A DNA stretch of 64,000 bases from Collybiopsis luxurians FD-317 M1 (taxonomy: Eukaryota > Basidiomycota > Agaricomycetes > Agaricales > Omphalotaceae): positions 62,001 to 126,000 of the forward strand of contig KN834843.1 of NCBI GenBank assembly GCA_000827265.1, given 5' to 3'. Position numbers and translations under genes: made by a program. The notes beneath the pieces were generated by a model. It was given only the letters and a program-made list of their open reading frames with translations, was not told the DNA's origin and ran no database searches. This document shows positions 24,470 through 35,742 of this stretch, in pieces; the first letter of the stretch is position 1; each line of letters starts with the position of its first letter.

Positions 24470-25368
24470 TACCCAACACCAATACCCAATCTTATGCACG
24501 TAACTTGCTTTATTTTTTGTCTTATTATGTTGAAGAAAGCATGGACCAATGATAGATGGACTATAAGATTTATGCCGATTTGCATACGCAGTCAGATAGA
24601 ATATAATCAATTCCATGGAAGAATCTCCGGGAGCGCAAGAATTGCTATGGAATAAACTCTTTCGCAGGCGGCAGCAATCGGCCAAGGAGTCGAGACATGC
24701 AAGCCTAGAGTATTCTTACGCGCGCTTATTCCCCAACTCCTCGTTACCGACTAGAGTCCTCAGAGATTATACGCTGCAGCGTCTCGGATAACATTCTCGT
24801 TATGAAAAGGATTCTTTGCTTTATGCATTTGAATACCGTGCATGACGATGGCATTAGCATCCTGGACTGTGACTTACGGCTAGTACCGTAAGTAATTGTT
24901 TATCAGCAGTAAACGAACGTACCATAGAAGGTCTGTATTTGGGACTGCAAGGACGTTCGAATCAACTTGTTAAGAGAACTAACGGATTAATTGTGAACAT
25001 GGTTGAAAGCGTCTTGGCTTTAGTACCGTTTCGCCCGGCATACTTTGTCGTTGCATTCCCTATATATTTTGGACGAAGGTATTCTTATTGTTCAGTATTT
25101 CTACAGGCTCTTGTCTTGAGGAGAGGGGTGCTTCAATTATACATCCACTGTCACAAGGAGCACCTAATCCTTGGACTCCGACTTCCCTGTTCTTGAGTCC
25201 AAAGTAGTATGACTATGGCTAGTTCACCAGAATCTATTCATGAACTCAAAGTATACCTCTTTGTATCACTAAAATCCCTCGTCCCTCAAGCGAAAAAAAG
25301 AATTCTTCCGCTGTCGGTGCTCTCACTCCGAGTACCGCGCGAAAAACTACCTGGGGGCAATGCGAATA

Positions 25369-25374
25369 TATAAA
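25369..25374 (+). promoter_or_regulatory. TATA box of S1b
   Basis: TATAAA in the same context as at S1a, 74-79 bp before the S1b start. Confidence 0.6.
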
Positions 25375-25447
25375 CCATAAAGGGAGCGCTCTTGACAGAA
25401 TTCTCTCATCCTGCTGGTCGGGTGTCGAGTATCCTTTCTTACATGAA

Positions 25448-26057
25448 ATGCGAATAGGCTGTCTTTTTTTTGCTCTGATTTCGGTCGTCCATGCTGCTCC
25501 TCACGCTGTAAGCAGACATTCCGTTCTTGCTCCTTCAACGCCATTTCTATATCGCTCTCCTTCCCACGTTATAGATCAATACCAGTCCTGAACGAATTCA
25601 ATCTCGAGGGTTGGACACTTTGCGCGAAATACCAACAGCCGAGAGAACATCCGCCAACGACTTCTCTTCCCCCCCATTCATAAATCTCTCTCGCCGTAAA
25701 GCCATGACCGCTACGGTGACCTTCACTTCGGGTACATCCTCCTCCCCTACAAGCTCCCCCTCCGACATGCAACGCATTGCCAAATCCACCGTCCGGGATC
25801 TCCTTCAAAACATCGCAACCGAAACCAAGATAAAGTTGACTGTCGAGTTCGAAAATGACCTTACACCCAATGCAGCCGCCTTTGGAGCCGAAACAGCGTT
25901 CACGTTCACAGTTCCCCTGACACAATGTTTAAATAGACTCAAGAAACGTGGACTACCTTTATACAGAACAGGACATTGTAGTGGGTCTGTAGTGATCGGG
26001 AAAGAAAAGGGTGTTGTTTATGGTGCAGACGGGAAACAACTTTATCGACAGACTTAA
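25448..26057 (+). CDS. small secreted protein S1b
   Basis: Two exons, 25448-25507 and 25575-26057, 180 residues; the intron position is identical to S1a. The signal peptide is MRIGCLFFALISVVHAAPHA. The pro-segment is 11 residues longer than in S1a and ends LSRR (58-61) before TATVTFTSGTSSS. Both cysteines and the GKEKGVVYGADGKQLYRQ terminus are kept. The frame is intact, so it is probably functional. It belongs to the second large array unit (spacer B, S1b, S2b, hel2). Function unknown. Confidence 0.75.
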
Positions 26058-26736
26058 GGTAGGTTCTTGTCATGTCGATTGTGGATTTTACTTGGGAAAC
26101 TTACTCTGGCGCAGTCACAAGCTCGAGGCTTTTGAATCTAATCTGGTATAAGATTTGCTGGACGAACGAGGAAAGAGAGTGCGATACCCAGCTCTCCAGT
26201 GAGTTAATTCGACGCATCAGTTTCCTGGTTGGACAAAATAAGGATTAGAGGCTACGGATTTTGAGGTCAAAAAAATCGAGCTTCGATGCCCTTGATTCAC
26301 TCTGATTAGAATCTACTCGACAACCTTCAAGTCGGGACTCGAGCATAGTAGTAACAGCTTACAATTCAGAAGATCGCCAGGGCATGTACAGAATATATCT
26401 TGTTGAAATGACTTCGTGACTCGATTCAGGAACATCATTCCAGGCCCGGCAGGGAAACAACATCCTATCTCCATCCGAGAGAAGGTTGCGAGCGAAAATG
26501 GGACGTGTCAATGGACCAAGTATGAGTGTGATCTTACCCTTCTTACCCTTTCACTGCTTCGCTTGCGTAACAGTGTGTAGGTCCGAGGCAACCCTTTCTG
26601 CAGACGGTCGGACCAGCTATCGAATCACGATATCACTAGGGAGCCTTTTCTAAATCATTTTTGCAAGCCCACGCGTATGTTCGGGATATTCGGGACGTCT
26701 GGAAGACCCTTATACTCTGTTCCCTAACGATTTTGG
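26058..26736. other. S1b-S2b intergenic region
   Basis: Duplicate of 16239-16897; no gene. Confidence 0.5.
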
Positions 26737-26847
26737 TATAAAAACGACTTCTTCTAGGTCTGGATTCTTCATCCTGCAGGTCGGGCCCCCACTCACTGTC
26801 ACAACTTTCTTCCTCAACTCCCCGCCAAAAAAAATCTCGTATTCATT

Positions 26848-27489
26848 TTGCGGACAAACTTTATCAGTAGCTTTCTTGCTCTCGGCCTTGTCTCTACTGT
26901 ATGTGCAGCACCCCGACAGGTGAGTACTTTTAATTTTACCCCTCATCGACGCTCTAACACAATTTATATCTAGACGGAGATAGATCTCGGAAGGCGTTTC
27001 GACATAAACGGTCCTATCGACCGGCTCTCCCCACGATTAATCACCGTCGTCACCGTCACTGGCACTTCACTTGCCAGTCGAGACCCATCCCCCTCCCAGC
27101 TTGCCGCTCGACTCACCGCTCAAAATCTCATCGAAGAAACCGCTGCAGCTTTGAGAACAAAAGGGGAAATCCAGGCCGCACTGTGGACGGCGGAATTTGA
27201 GAACGATATCGACACCAACGCCGCCGAAGGAGACAAAATCAAATTCACTATCAAGGCGCCTTTGAAAGAGTGTGGAGAAACTCCCAGCCATAAACGAGGG
27301 CTGAAAATAACTGGGATTGAGAGCTCAAAGGATTGCATGGGTATTGCGGTTATAGGCGAGAAGCGGGGAGTTATCTTTGACAAAGACGATCATACTCTCT
27401 ATCAGCAGGGCAGTAACTGCTCTCCATTCCAAAGTTTCCCGAGTATGCCTTGGTCTCAATTTGCTTTTGCTAGGTTCGTAGGGACGTAA
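26848..27489 (+). pseudogene. S2b: S2 copy with lost start codon
   Basis: Exons 26848-26919 and 26976-27489 match S2a, but the start codon is TTG (S2a ATG), inside the otherwise conserved TTGCGGACAAAC. The dibasic pro-site SRR is now SPR, and TVTFTSGT is TVTGTSLA. The stop of S2a is replaced by a read-through tail (QGSNCSPFQSF...). The intron donor is the normal GTGAGT. The mature core (AALRTKGEIQAALWTAEFEN, APLKEC, IAVIGEKRGVIFDKDDHTLY) is still open. It is probably non-functional unless a non-ATG start is used. It contains the 12-mer GAGAACGATATC (27199-27210) discussed in the findings. Confidence 0.7.
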
Positions 27490-27904
27490 GATATAACCCT
27501 CTGTACCTCGATAGACCCTTTTTATCAACAAAACAAACACAGACGACAACCAAAAACGAATCGATATTTGGATGTAAATTAATACGAGCAAGATGGAAAT
27601 TAAGTGGAAGGATACGACCTGAGTTCATTGTTGAGACATTCTTGCTAAGGCCACTGAGATTTAAAGCCATAATCATTGACTTATCGTATCCAACCGCTTT
27701 CTTGCTTCCCGCTCCAGCGCCATAGAAAAGGAGCCGCTTCGCCATATCACTTGCACCAATAATCTATTCCTTTTTGCCCCTAATATAATCACGTTCTATT
27801 CAGACTACTTGAGGAACGATCTATGTACGATTTATACCACAGTAATTAAACTGTCAGTTCGCAAGATTCAACTTCGACATTTCCCAAGTAACATCATTCC
27901 GGCT

Positions 27905-30756
27905 CTACTTCGCCACTGTGACACCCGGAAGGTTCACGGTCGATTCCGCTACATCTTCCGCCTCCACCCACGCCTCCGATCCTTCCAGCGTTGTCCAATG
28001 TAAGCACAGTGTACCCAGGAGTGTATCATGGGCCACGCTTCGTAAGAACGGTCTACTAGACACAATCACCATCCCCTTTCGACATCGGGTCAGCATGACA
28101 TTGGTTCGATTCAAAGACTTCAAGAATCCGACTCCATTCGACCGTACAACGGAGATTAGAAGGTAGTCTGCCTCATTACCTACATGGGATGGGGATTCGT
28201 CTACGATTAATTACACTGAAGATTCGAAAGTACTCACCCTGAAAACTATCGACGTTGAACACATGCTCCCAAGGGAGCTTTTCTTCTTTCAACGACTTTT
28301 GTATTTCTGCTCGTTGTGCGTCATAAGGGGTTATTATGCAGAAGTTCAGGGATTGATAATAATTCCTGACGAGGTCGACCATGGTTGAAACTTCCGATGA
28401 GTTCTGTATGGGAAGTGTCAGTGGCACGTTAATTAGGGATATAACGAGTTACCGTCCAACTGGACCCCATTTTTTCCTCTTTTCCCTTCCAAACATCAAC
28501 AAAGCGTATACAAGAATCGTCGTCAATATCATGAACGGTTCTCAGCCGCGAGCCATACACATGCGATGAAATAAAATATCCAAGAGGGACCGGCATACGA
28601 TCTAGTACACTAAGGTGAGCTGAAACGAGGAAGACAGACAGAAACTTTCACATTGAGTGTTAAGAAAACAGTTGTCTAAATGAGCGAGCTCGAAAACGCT
28701 CTTTAACGACTTGCACTGTTCCTTTCCATAAGGGGGCACTAGATAGTGAAAGCGTCGTTAGGAAGGGTACTCAAAAGAATACTAAAAAAATCACATACAT
28801 TGCTTTGGATCACCGGAAAAGCATACTCTTTTAAGCGTTTTTCGCAGTTCATAGAAAACATGCTACAGTCAACAAAAGGTTCAGGAGAAGAGAATTCATC
28901 AAGAACAGCTAGGACCTTCCATATAATCAAAGACATTAATTTGAGAAGCTTCATCTACGACGAGATTCTGTACAGGGACAATATCAAACACTCCCTTGCG
29001 CTCGAGATTTGGGTTTGCCAGCAGAGCCAGTGTCGAAAGGATAACGGTAGAACTTCCAATTTCTTGACTCAGTGCAAATCGATCTTTGGGCAGTTGATCG
29101 GTTCGAATCAACTTTCCTTGAATCCTTTTATAGATATGTTCGTGCCTATGAATCAAAATGGAATTCACTCTCAGCCAAGTGAGAATAAAAGGAAAACTGT
29201 ATACCACTCGACATAAAACTCGACCGATACAATCAACTTGAAGTCCACGTTTCGTTGTAAAAGCTTCTCTGCAATATTCTTCACAGTCACGTTCGAGTTC
29301 CCAATGATCCATACGGGTTCAAGTAATTTCTTGGACCAAGTTTCCGCAGCGGCCACGATCGTTGAGGTTTTTCCGGTACCAGGAGGTCCTAAGTTACGCC
29401 AAATGACATAAGTGGAGGAACCTGCCCGTGTATAAAAGGACGTACCGTGAACGACGACAACTGGAGAACCAGTTGTTGCAGTCATCGCCCCAACTACTTG
29501 TATTTGTGACTGATTGAGATGCGAGGTGTATTCCGTTTCGTCAAACACTTCTGTAGATGCTCTTAGGCATTCTTCATCTTCTTTTGTTTGAACAAACCAA
29601 AGATATCGAACAAAAGGTGCGTCCAGAATGGAGACTTTGCCTTGGAGAATTCGAAGAAGCAAAGCGTCCTGTGCTTTTTCGGCGGGTGTAAGATCCTCCA
29701 AGCCAACGACAGACACGCTTTCAATGGGACCTGTCTTGGGGATTGATTTTTGAAACTTAAGGCCTGTCGTCTTCCCTTTTGCGCCAGTGGTGGAGCCTTT
29801 ATGTTTGGAACCATTCTGGTCTTTAACCTCTATGTATGACTAGAATATCGATTGAAAAATAGCCGATTGCGTGGAATAGAAACATACTTGATTAGAGCTA
29901 TTATGTCGAACTCGAGTTTTGTAACGTGAGTTTACAACTTTCATCTTTCCTTGTTTGTCCAATTCGAAAGACTCAAATTCGTTGTTGGAGACGAGAGGGA
30001 GTGCACGAGCGAGCATATCATTCTGCTCTACGAGTGTACTCAGACACGCGAGTATCTATAAAGAGAGAAATAAATTATAACGAAATTAACAAGAGAGCGA
30101 AAACTTACCTCATCCTCGACTAGATTAGTATCCACCTTCTGAGCACTCCGAATCACGGGGACAGAACTTGCACAGTTTGCAACTCTTTAAGGACACATTA
30201 AGATTTTCGAGGCGGAAACGGCTGAGGTACAAGAAATGCCTTACTTGGCTGAGATCCACGCCCTCAAACATAGATGTTCGAACCCTTCCTGCTTATTGTT
30301 CTGGTGCCAGAGACGATCAACGCGAAACGTGTTTGTGAGACGACAGAGGCCGGACTTTTGGATGACTTTGGACGGAGGGACCGCACCCTCGGAAGCATTG
30401 AGAAACATCGTAGACAGGTCCACGCCTCGGATGCGATGATGAAAATGTTCGTGAAGGCGAAGAGCTAGCTTGACCATACCGAACCCCGCTAGTGACTTGC
30501 CCTCCGAGGCCAGAAGCTTGTAAAAGAGTGTATCCAGTTTAGAAGGTGGTGCGTCTTTCGCATCGATGAAGTATATCTCGTCCTGAGTAGCAACGGCGAA
30601 GACCCCATCGTCCTTCTGCGAAAGTGCCAGTCCAAAGACCCAACAAGTCGATGAAGCCAAATTAGCAGCTGCCCGTTGAGCATTCTCCTGGTTATGTTTG
30701 AAAACGCGGAGCTCGTGAGGGAGAATAGGTAAGACACCCTGTTGGACGAAGGTCAT
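27905..30756 (-). pseudogene. hel2: pseudo-exonuclease/SF1B helicase copy with a lost splice donor
   Basis: All eleven exons of the family are present: 30245-30756, 30109-30184, 29888-30055, 29446-29839, 29205-29388, 28920-29145, 28799-28862, 28652-28738, 28453-28601, 28238-28403 and 27905-28179. Every exon is open. The donor after exon 6 (...VFDYM) reads GAAGGT where hel3 and hel4 have GCAAGT; retention gives a stop within eight codons, and the nearest GT shifts the frame. Motif II is DEASQIN, and motif III CFSGDPKQ has lost one Phe. A TAG ends the protein about 16 codons early (VTVAK). If the intron were still removed the product would be 766 aa. I rate it a recent pseudogene. Confidence 0.75.
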
Positions 30757-31195
30757 GGTCAAAGATCAAACTTTATTGACCTCCACCATATGTCCGATGG
30801 GCGTTGATCATCGGAGCCAGTTCATTTCTATGCCAGTACAGCCGTTTGCATGCAGTCATTTGCATAAAGTTTCGCAGTTTCGGTTTTTTCGACACTTGTT
30901 TGGTTGCATTTATTTGCCCTATACATTTGGGGCCCAGGCCTGCCAGATCGTACGGAACCACCTTCCGTTTGTTCTTTCTTTAGGCATCGGCTCTGTTTCC
31001 GGCTCTTGGATTATATAGAAACCCTATCACTGCAATATACAAATAAATACAGCAGAAAGTTCAGAACTGCAAAACTTTATGCAAACGGCAGTAACGATAT
31101 TGAGTAACGAAGGCAGACTTGCTGCAGGTTTGGGGCCAATCATGGGCGTCTACGAAACTTGACGTAAGAGCGAAGTAGCTCGACAACGACATAAG
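30757..31195. promoter_or_regulatory. hel2 upstream region, copy of the helicase-XRN1 intergenic region
   Basis: Collinear in its right part with 34888-34989 and 39130-39246 (CGAAGGCAG.CTTGC, GGGCGTCTA), the region between hel4 and XRN1. It therefore carries the duplicated bidirectional promoter. Confidence 0.6.
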
Positions 31196-31500
31196 ATGGG
31201 CCAGTTTGCAATAATCGACTTATTTTATAACCTTAGGGGGGTTAGGGGTTAGGACTTATGATATTGCTAGGAAATCCCACAGTAAACTTCTGTATAATTT
31301 CCAATTACATTTACTCAATTCTCGCTGGTTTTTCTGTTGGATTTTTGTAAGCCATTTTCTTAGCTGAAGTCCTTAAATTACTGACACAGAGAACCACCGG
31401 CGCCGGCAAGGGAGACGAAATCAAGTTCAAGATCCAGGCGCCTTTGAAGCAGTGTGGAGAAACCCCAAACTTGTTGTATTTCTCGGATTGACAAATCATG
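31196..31500 (+). pseudogene. chimeric relic: XRN1 5' end joined to S2 3' end (unit 3)
   Basis: ATGGGCCAG at 31196 matches XRN1 exon 1 plus its intron start (ATGGGTCAG at 39247). TCGCTGG.TTTTTCTG.TGGATTT matches the exon 3 region. At ACACAGAGAAC (31385-31394), where XRN1 exon 4 should begin, the sequence switches to S2: GDEIKFKIQAPLKQCGETPN, then a stop. It is non-coding debris that records how the array formed. Confidence 0.75.
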
Positions 31501-31823
31501 TCTCGATGTCAGCAGCAAGGTGCACATGTTCACTAACTGCAGTCTCTCGAGTATGGACTAGGACACTGTGCCTAGGATAGCGTCAAGTCGAACGCACCTC
31601 GACAGATCTTCAGTCATCAGCAGTAAGCCATGAGTTTGACTGAACTCGCACGGAAGTCCACATCCACCGGCAATCCACTGTTTGGATGTAAGTTTGATTG
31701 AGGTTGAATAGACTGCCGAGAAAAAATGATATAGCACTCTAGATACCACCACCTTCTAGTATATTGGATCACCAAACTTCAAGAACGATCTATATACAGT
31801 TTACACTCGACCAGCTTGAATCA

Positions 31824-34735
31824 TCAGTGGGCGAGATTCAACTTCGACATACCCCTAGTGACATCATTTGAGCTCTTCCCTGCCGCACCCGGAAGGTCAA
31901 CCCTCGTATTCAACACATCTCCCGCATCCACCCATGTCTTTGGTCCTTCCTGTGTCGTCCAGTACGCGCATAATTTGCCCAAAAGTGTCCGGCTAGCCAC
32001 ACCTTGTAAGAACGATCTACCAGACACAATTACCATCCCCCTTCGGCATCGAGTCAGCATGACGTTCATTCGATTTAAGGACCGCAAGAATCCGACTCGG
32101 GTCGACCGAACGACGGAGATCAAAACGTAGTCAGCTTCGTTCCCTACATCAAATGACAACCTGTGAGCGAGTATGCATGCCAAGGGCTTTCAAACCACTC
32201 ACCCTGAAAACTATCTACATTGAAAACATGCTCCCAAGGAAGCCCTTCCTGCTTCAATGCCCTTTCTATCGCTGCTCGTTGCGCGTCATACGGAGTTATA
32301 ATGCAGAATTTACAGGATCGATAATAATTTCTGACGAGCTGGACCATGGTCGAAACTTCTGCAGGGTTCTGTGCGGCGTCAGCAAGGGAAAAATATGGGA
32401 GTCGAGGATCCACTTACCGTCCAACTATGCCCTTTCCTTTTCTCCACGCGCCGAGCATTTACGAAGCGAACACAAGAAAAGTCGTCAATAGCATGACAAG
32501 ATTTCAGCCGCGAACTGTACACCTCCGTTGAGATAAAGGCTCCAAGAGGCTTCGGCATACGATCTAATGCACAACGGTCAGCTGTATCGAGGGGCATAGA
32601 CTGAATCCTCACATTGAACATCAAGAAAATAGCTGTTTACCTCCAAGTGAGTGACATCAAACACATTCTGTAACGATTTGCACTCCTCTTTTCCAAAAGG
32701 AGGCACTAAACAGAGTAAGCGTTTTCAATCAGAGAGTTTAGAGAAAGGGTAGAATTTCGCAAGGACAAAATTTCGCGTACGTTGCTTTGGATCACCGAAA
32801 AAACAAACTTTTGTAAGCGTTTTCCGGAACATGTAAAAGACATGCTGAGTCAAACCAAGGTCAGGAGATGAGGATCTACTGAAAATAGCCAGAACTTGCC
32901 ATGTATTCAAAAATATCAATCTGAGAAGCCTCATCTACGACGAGATTCCGCACGGGAACGATATCAAACATGCCGTTTTGCTCGAGAGCGGGGTTTGACA
33001 GAAGAGTCAACGTCGAGAGAATTACGGTAGAACTTCCAATCTTCCGACTCAGTGCCAGTTGATGTTTGGGGAGTCGATCTGTTCTAATTAACTTCTCTTG
33101 AATTTTCTCGTAGATATGTTCGTGCCTATGAATCACAGTGGAACTCAGTCTCAGCCAAGGAGGAATCAAGCAAGGCAAAGCGTATACCATTCGACATAAA
33201 ATTCGACCGACACAACCAACTTAAAATCCACGTCCCGCTCTAAAAGCTTTTCGGCGATGTTTTTCACAGCCACGTTCGAGTATCCAACGATCCATACGGG
33301 TTTGTTGATTTTCTTGGACCAGATTTCCGCAGCGGAAGAGATAGTGGTGGTCTTGCCGGTACCAGGAGGTCCTAAAACACATCTTATCAATGGAAGATTC
33401 TGCCCATGTATAAGAGGACGTACCATGAACGACAACAACTGGAGACCCAGCTGTTGAAGTCATCGCTCCTGCTACCTGCGCCTGTGAAGGATTGAGATGT
33501 GAGACGTATTTCGCTTCTGTACACGCTTCAGAAGACGCGTTCAGACGTTTAGCGTCCCGCTGGGTTTGAAACCAAAGATATCGGACAAATGGTGAGTCCA
33601 AAAGTGATACTTGACCTTGAAGAATACGAAGAAGCAAGGCTTCTTGTGCTTTTTCTGCAGCCGTAGGATCCTCCAAGCCGACGACGGAAACACTTTGGAC
33701 GGGAGTGGTCGTTGGGATAGATTTTTGGAACTTGATACCTGTTGTCTTCCCTTTTGCACCGGTGGTGGAGCCTTGATATACTGAACCATCCTTGCCTCTG
33801 GCCTCTACATACGACTAGAATATCAATTTAGAAGATAGCCGATGGACAGAATAAAATCATACTTGTTTAGAGCTATTATGTCGAACTCGAGTCTTGTAAC
33901 GTGAGTTTACAAGCTTCATCTCCCCTCCTTTTTTCATTTTGAAAAATTCAAATTCGTTGTTTGAGACTCGAGGCCGTGCATGAGCAAGGATAGCTTTCTG
34001 TTTTACGAGCGTACTAAGACACGCGAGTATCTGTAAAGGAAAATAAGCCAGGAAAAGATTTACTGGAGAATGACTACGCACCTCGGTCTTGACCAGGTTC
34101 GTGTCCACTTTTTGAGCACTTTGAACCAAAGGAAGAGATTTGGCATGGTTCGCAACTCTGAAAAACACGTCAAGATTTGAGATAGAAACGGCTGTGTCAA
34201 AAGAAATGCCTTACTTGGCTGATATCCAGGCCCTCAAGCATAGATCGTCCATCGCATTCTTCTGGTCATTCTCGTGCCAGAGTCGATCTACCCGAAATGT
34301 GTCTGTTAGAGGATATAGGTTGGACTTTTGGATGACCTTAGACGGAGGGACCGCAGCCTCGGAAGCATTGAGAGAAATTGTAGACAGGTCTACGCCTCTG
34401 ATACGACGATTGAAGTGTTCATAAAGGCAAAGAGCTAGCTTGGCCATCCCAAACCCTGCTAAGGTGGTGCCCTCCGAGCCCAAAAGCTCGTAAAAGAATT
34501 TACTTAGTTTACGAGATGGTGCGCCATTCGCATTGATAACATATATCTCGTTCTGAGTGGCGACGGCCACGCGGTCGAGGACCCCTTTATTATTCTGCGA
34601 GAGAGCTAGTCCAAAGACCTGACAGGTCGATGAAGCCAATTTGGAGGCTGCGCGTCCAGCGTCCTGTCGAGTATATTGCAAAACGGAAAGCTCCTTAGGG
34701 AGAATAGGCAAGACGTTCTGTTGAACGGTGGTCAT
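31824..34735 (-). CDS. hel3: pseudo-exonuclease/UPF1-like SF1B helicase
   Basis: Eleven exons: 34215-34735, 34082-34157, 33863-34030, 33424-33814, 33188-33371, 32900-33125, 32781-32844, 32613-32705, 32418-32563, 32203-32368 and 31824-32143. They join in phase to 784 residues. The N-terminal 175 residues resemble a DnaQ/RNase D-type fold with no catalytic acids. The helicase core has GPPGTGKT, YSNVAVKNIAEKL, VVDEASQID, FFGDPKQLPPFG, QYRMP, CIITPYDAQRAAI, VDSFQGNEADYVLISVVRS and NVMLTRCRRG, i.e. SF1B of the UPF1/SMG2 type. Intron 6 starts GCAAGT (GC-AG). Predicted role: ATP-driven RNA or RNA-DNA helicase; substrate unknown. No signal peptide. Confidence 0.85.
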
Positions 34736-34989
34736 GGTAAGAGGTCAAAGTTGAGAATAAGGTTTATTGTTGGCTACTCGCCGCATGTTCAATGAGCGTT
34801 GATATCGAAGGGTCTAACCTAAAGCGAAGGACCCACAAGCCAGTTCATTTCTGGACCCACAAGCTAGTTCAGTTCTGTGCGAGTAACGAAGGTGGCCTTG
34901 CCGCAGGTTTGGCGTCAATCGCGGGCGTCTATGATACATTTGGACGAGCCAGCTCCAACCAGCGAACTTGTATACCACGACGAGAAAGG
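34736..34989. promoter_or_regulatory. hel3 upstream region, copy of the helicase-XRN1 intergenic region
   Basis: Matches the hel4-XRN1 interval around GTTCATTTCT, GCAGGTTTGGCG, GGGCGTCTAT and CGACGAGAAAGGATGG. No ORF. Confidence 0.6.
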
Positions 34990-35510
34990 ATGGGTCAGTT
35001 TCCAATAATCCTTTTATTTCTACCTATATATTTCAAAGGTATGCCACTATACAATTTTCACTTTCATTTACTTAATTTCTCGCTGTTTTTTTTTTTCGCT
35101 GGATTTCGTACACTATTTTCTTAATTGAAGCCCGGGAAATACTGACTATAATACAGAGAACCGCCAGTAATGGAGAGGGAGACAGAATCAAATCTATTAT
35201 AAAAGCACCTTTGAAGGATTGTGTAGAAAGCCCGAACCGTCGACGGGTATTGGGGACCAAGAGCTTGAGAGTGGTAGAGATACTCATGCTGCTATTAATT
35301 GGCGAGAAGCGGGGGGTTGTCTTCGATAAGGATGATCGCGGTCTATATGAGCAGCGAGGTCCATATTTTTACATTCTAGCGTCTCTCAAGAATGACCAGT
35401 TACAACTTGCTCTGTCTAGGCTTGTAGGGACATTGTGCAGAGTTTACCGGCTGGAAATTTGTTGTTTGGATGTCAGTCGAGCACATCGCCAAAAGAAAGA
35501 TAGAAACTGA
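34990..35510 (+). pseudogene. chimeric relic: XRN1 5' end joined to S2 3' end (unit 4)
   Basis: CGAGAAAGGATGGGTCAGTTTCC around 34990 is nearly the XRN1 start. TTTCAAAGGTATG and TTTTTTCGCTGGATTTCGTAC follow as exon 2 and 3 homologues, but both acceptors (ACTAG, CCTAG in XRN1) are lost. At ATACAGAGAAC (35151-35161) it switches to S2, with IIKAPLKDC, then a frame reading LLLIGEKRGVVFDKDDRGLY; the second S2 cysteine is missing. Same joint as unit 3, hence a shared origin. Confidence 0.75.
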
Positions 35511-35742
35511 GAATTTTTTTGAGACATCCAAGCAATGCTCATCGACTTCTTGCACCCAACCGCTCTGTTTCTTCCGAGTGCCGAGAGATAGAAAGAGGTC
35601 TGCTTTGCCGTGCCACCCGTAAACAAGATCTACATCCTATCTAAATCATATAGCTCTCTAGATATAATCACTTTCTAGTACATCGTATCAGTAAGCAGCA
35701 AGTACGATCTATATACAGTTAACACTCTACTAGCTCAAATCA

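Larger units (their letters stand above)
19572..25360. repeat. array spacer B, duplicate of spacer A with later insertions
   Basis: Aligns with 12090-15500 block by block but is longer, partly because of a 900-bp TIR element (21834-22733) absent from A. It begins exactly where hel1 is cut and ends at the S1b promoter. One old minus-strand coding relic (23151-23887) and a short minisatellite (24437-24469) lie within. The remaining sequence has no convincing gene. Confidence 0.7.
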
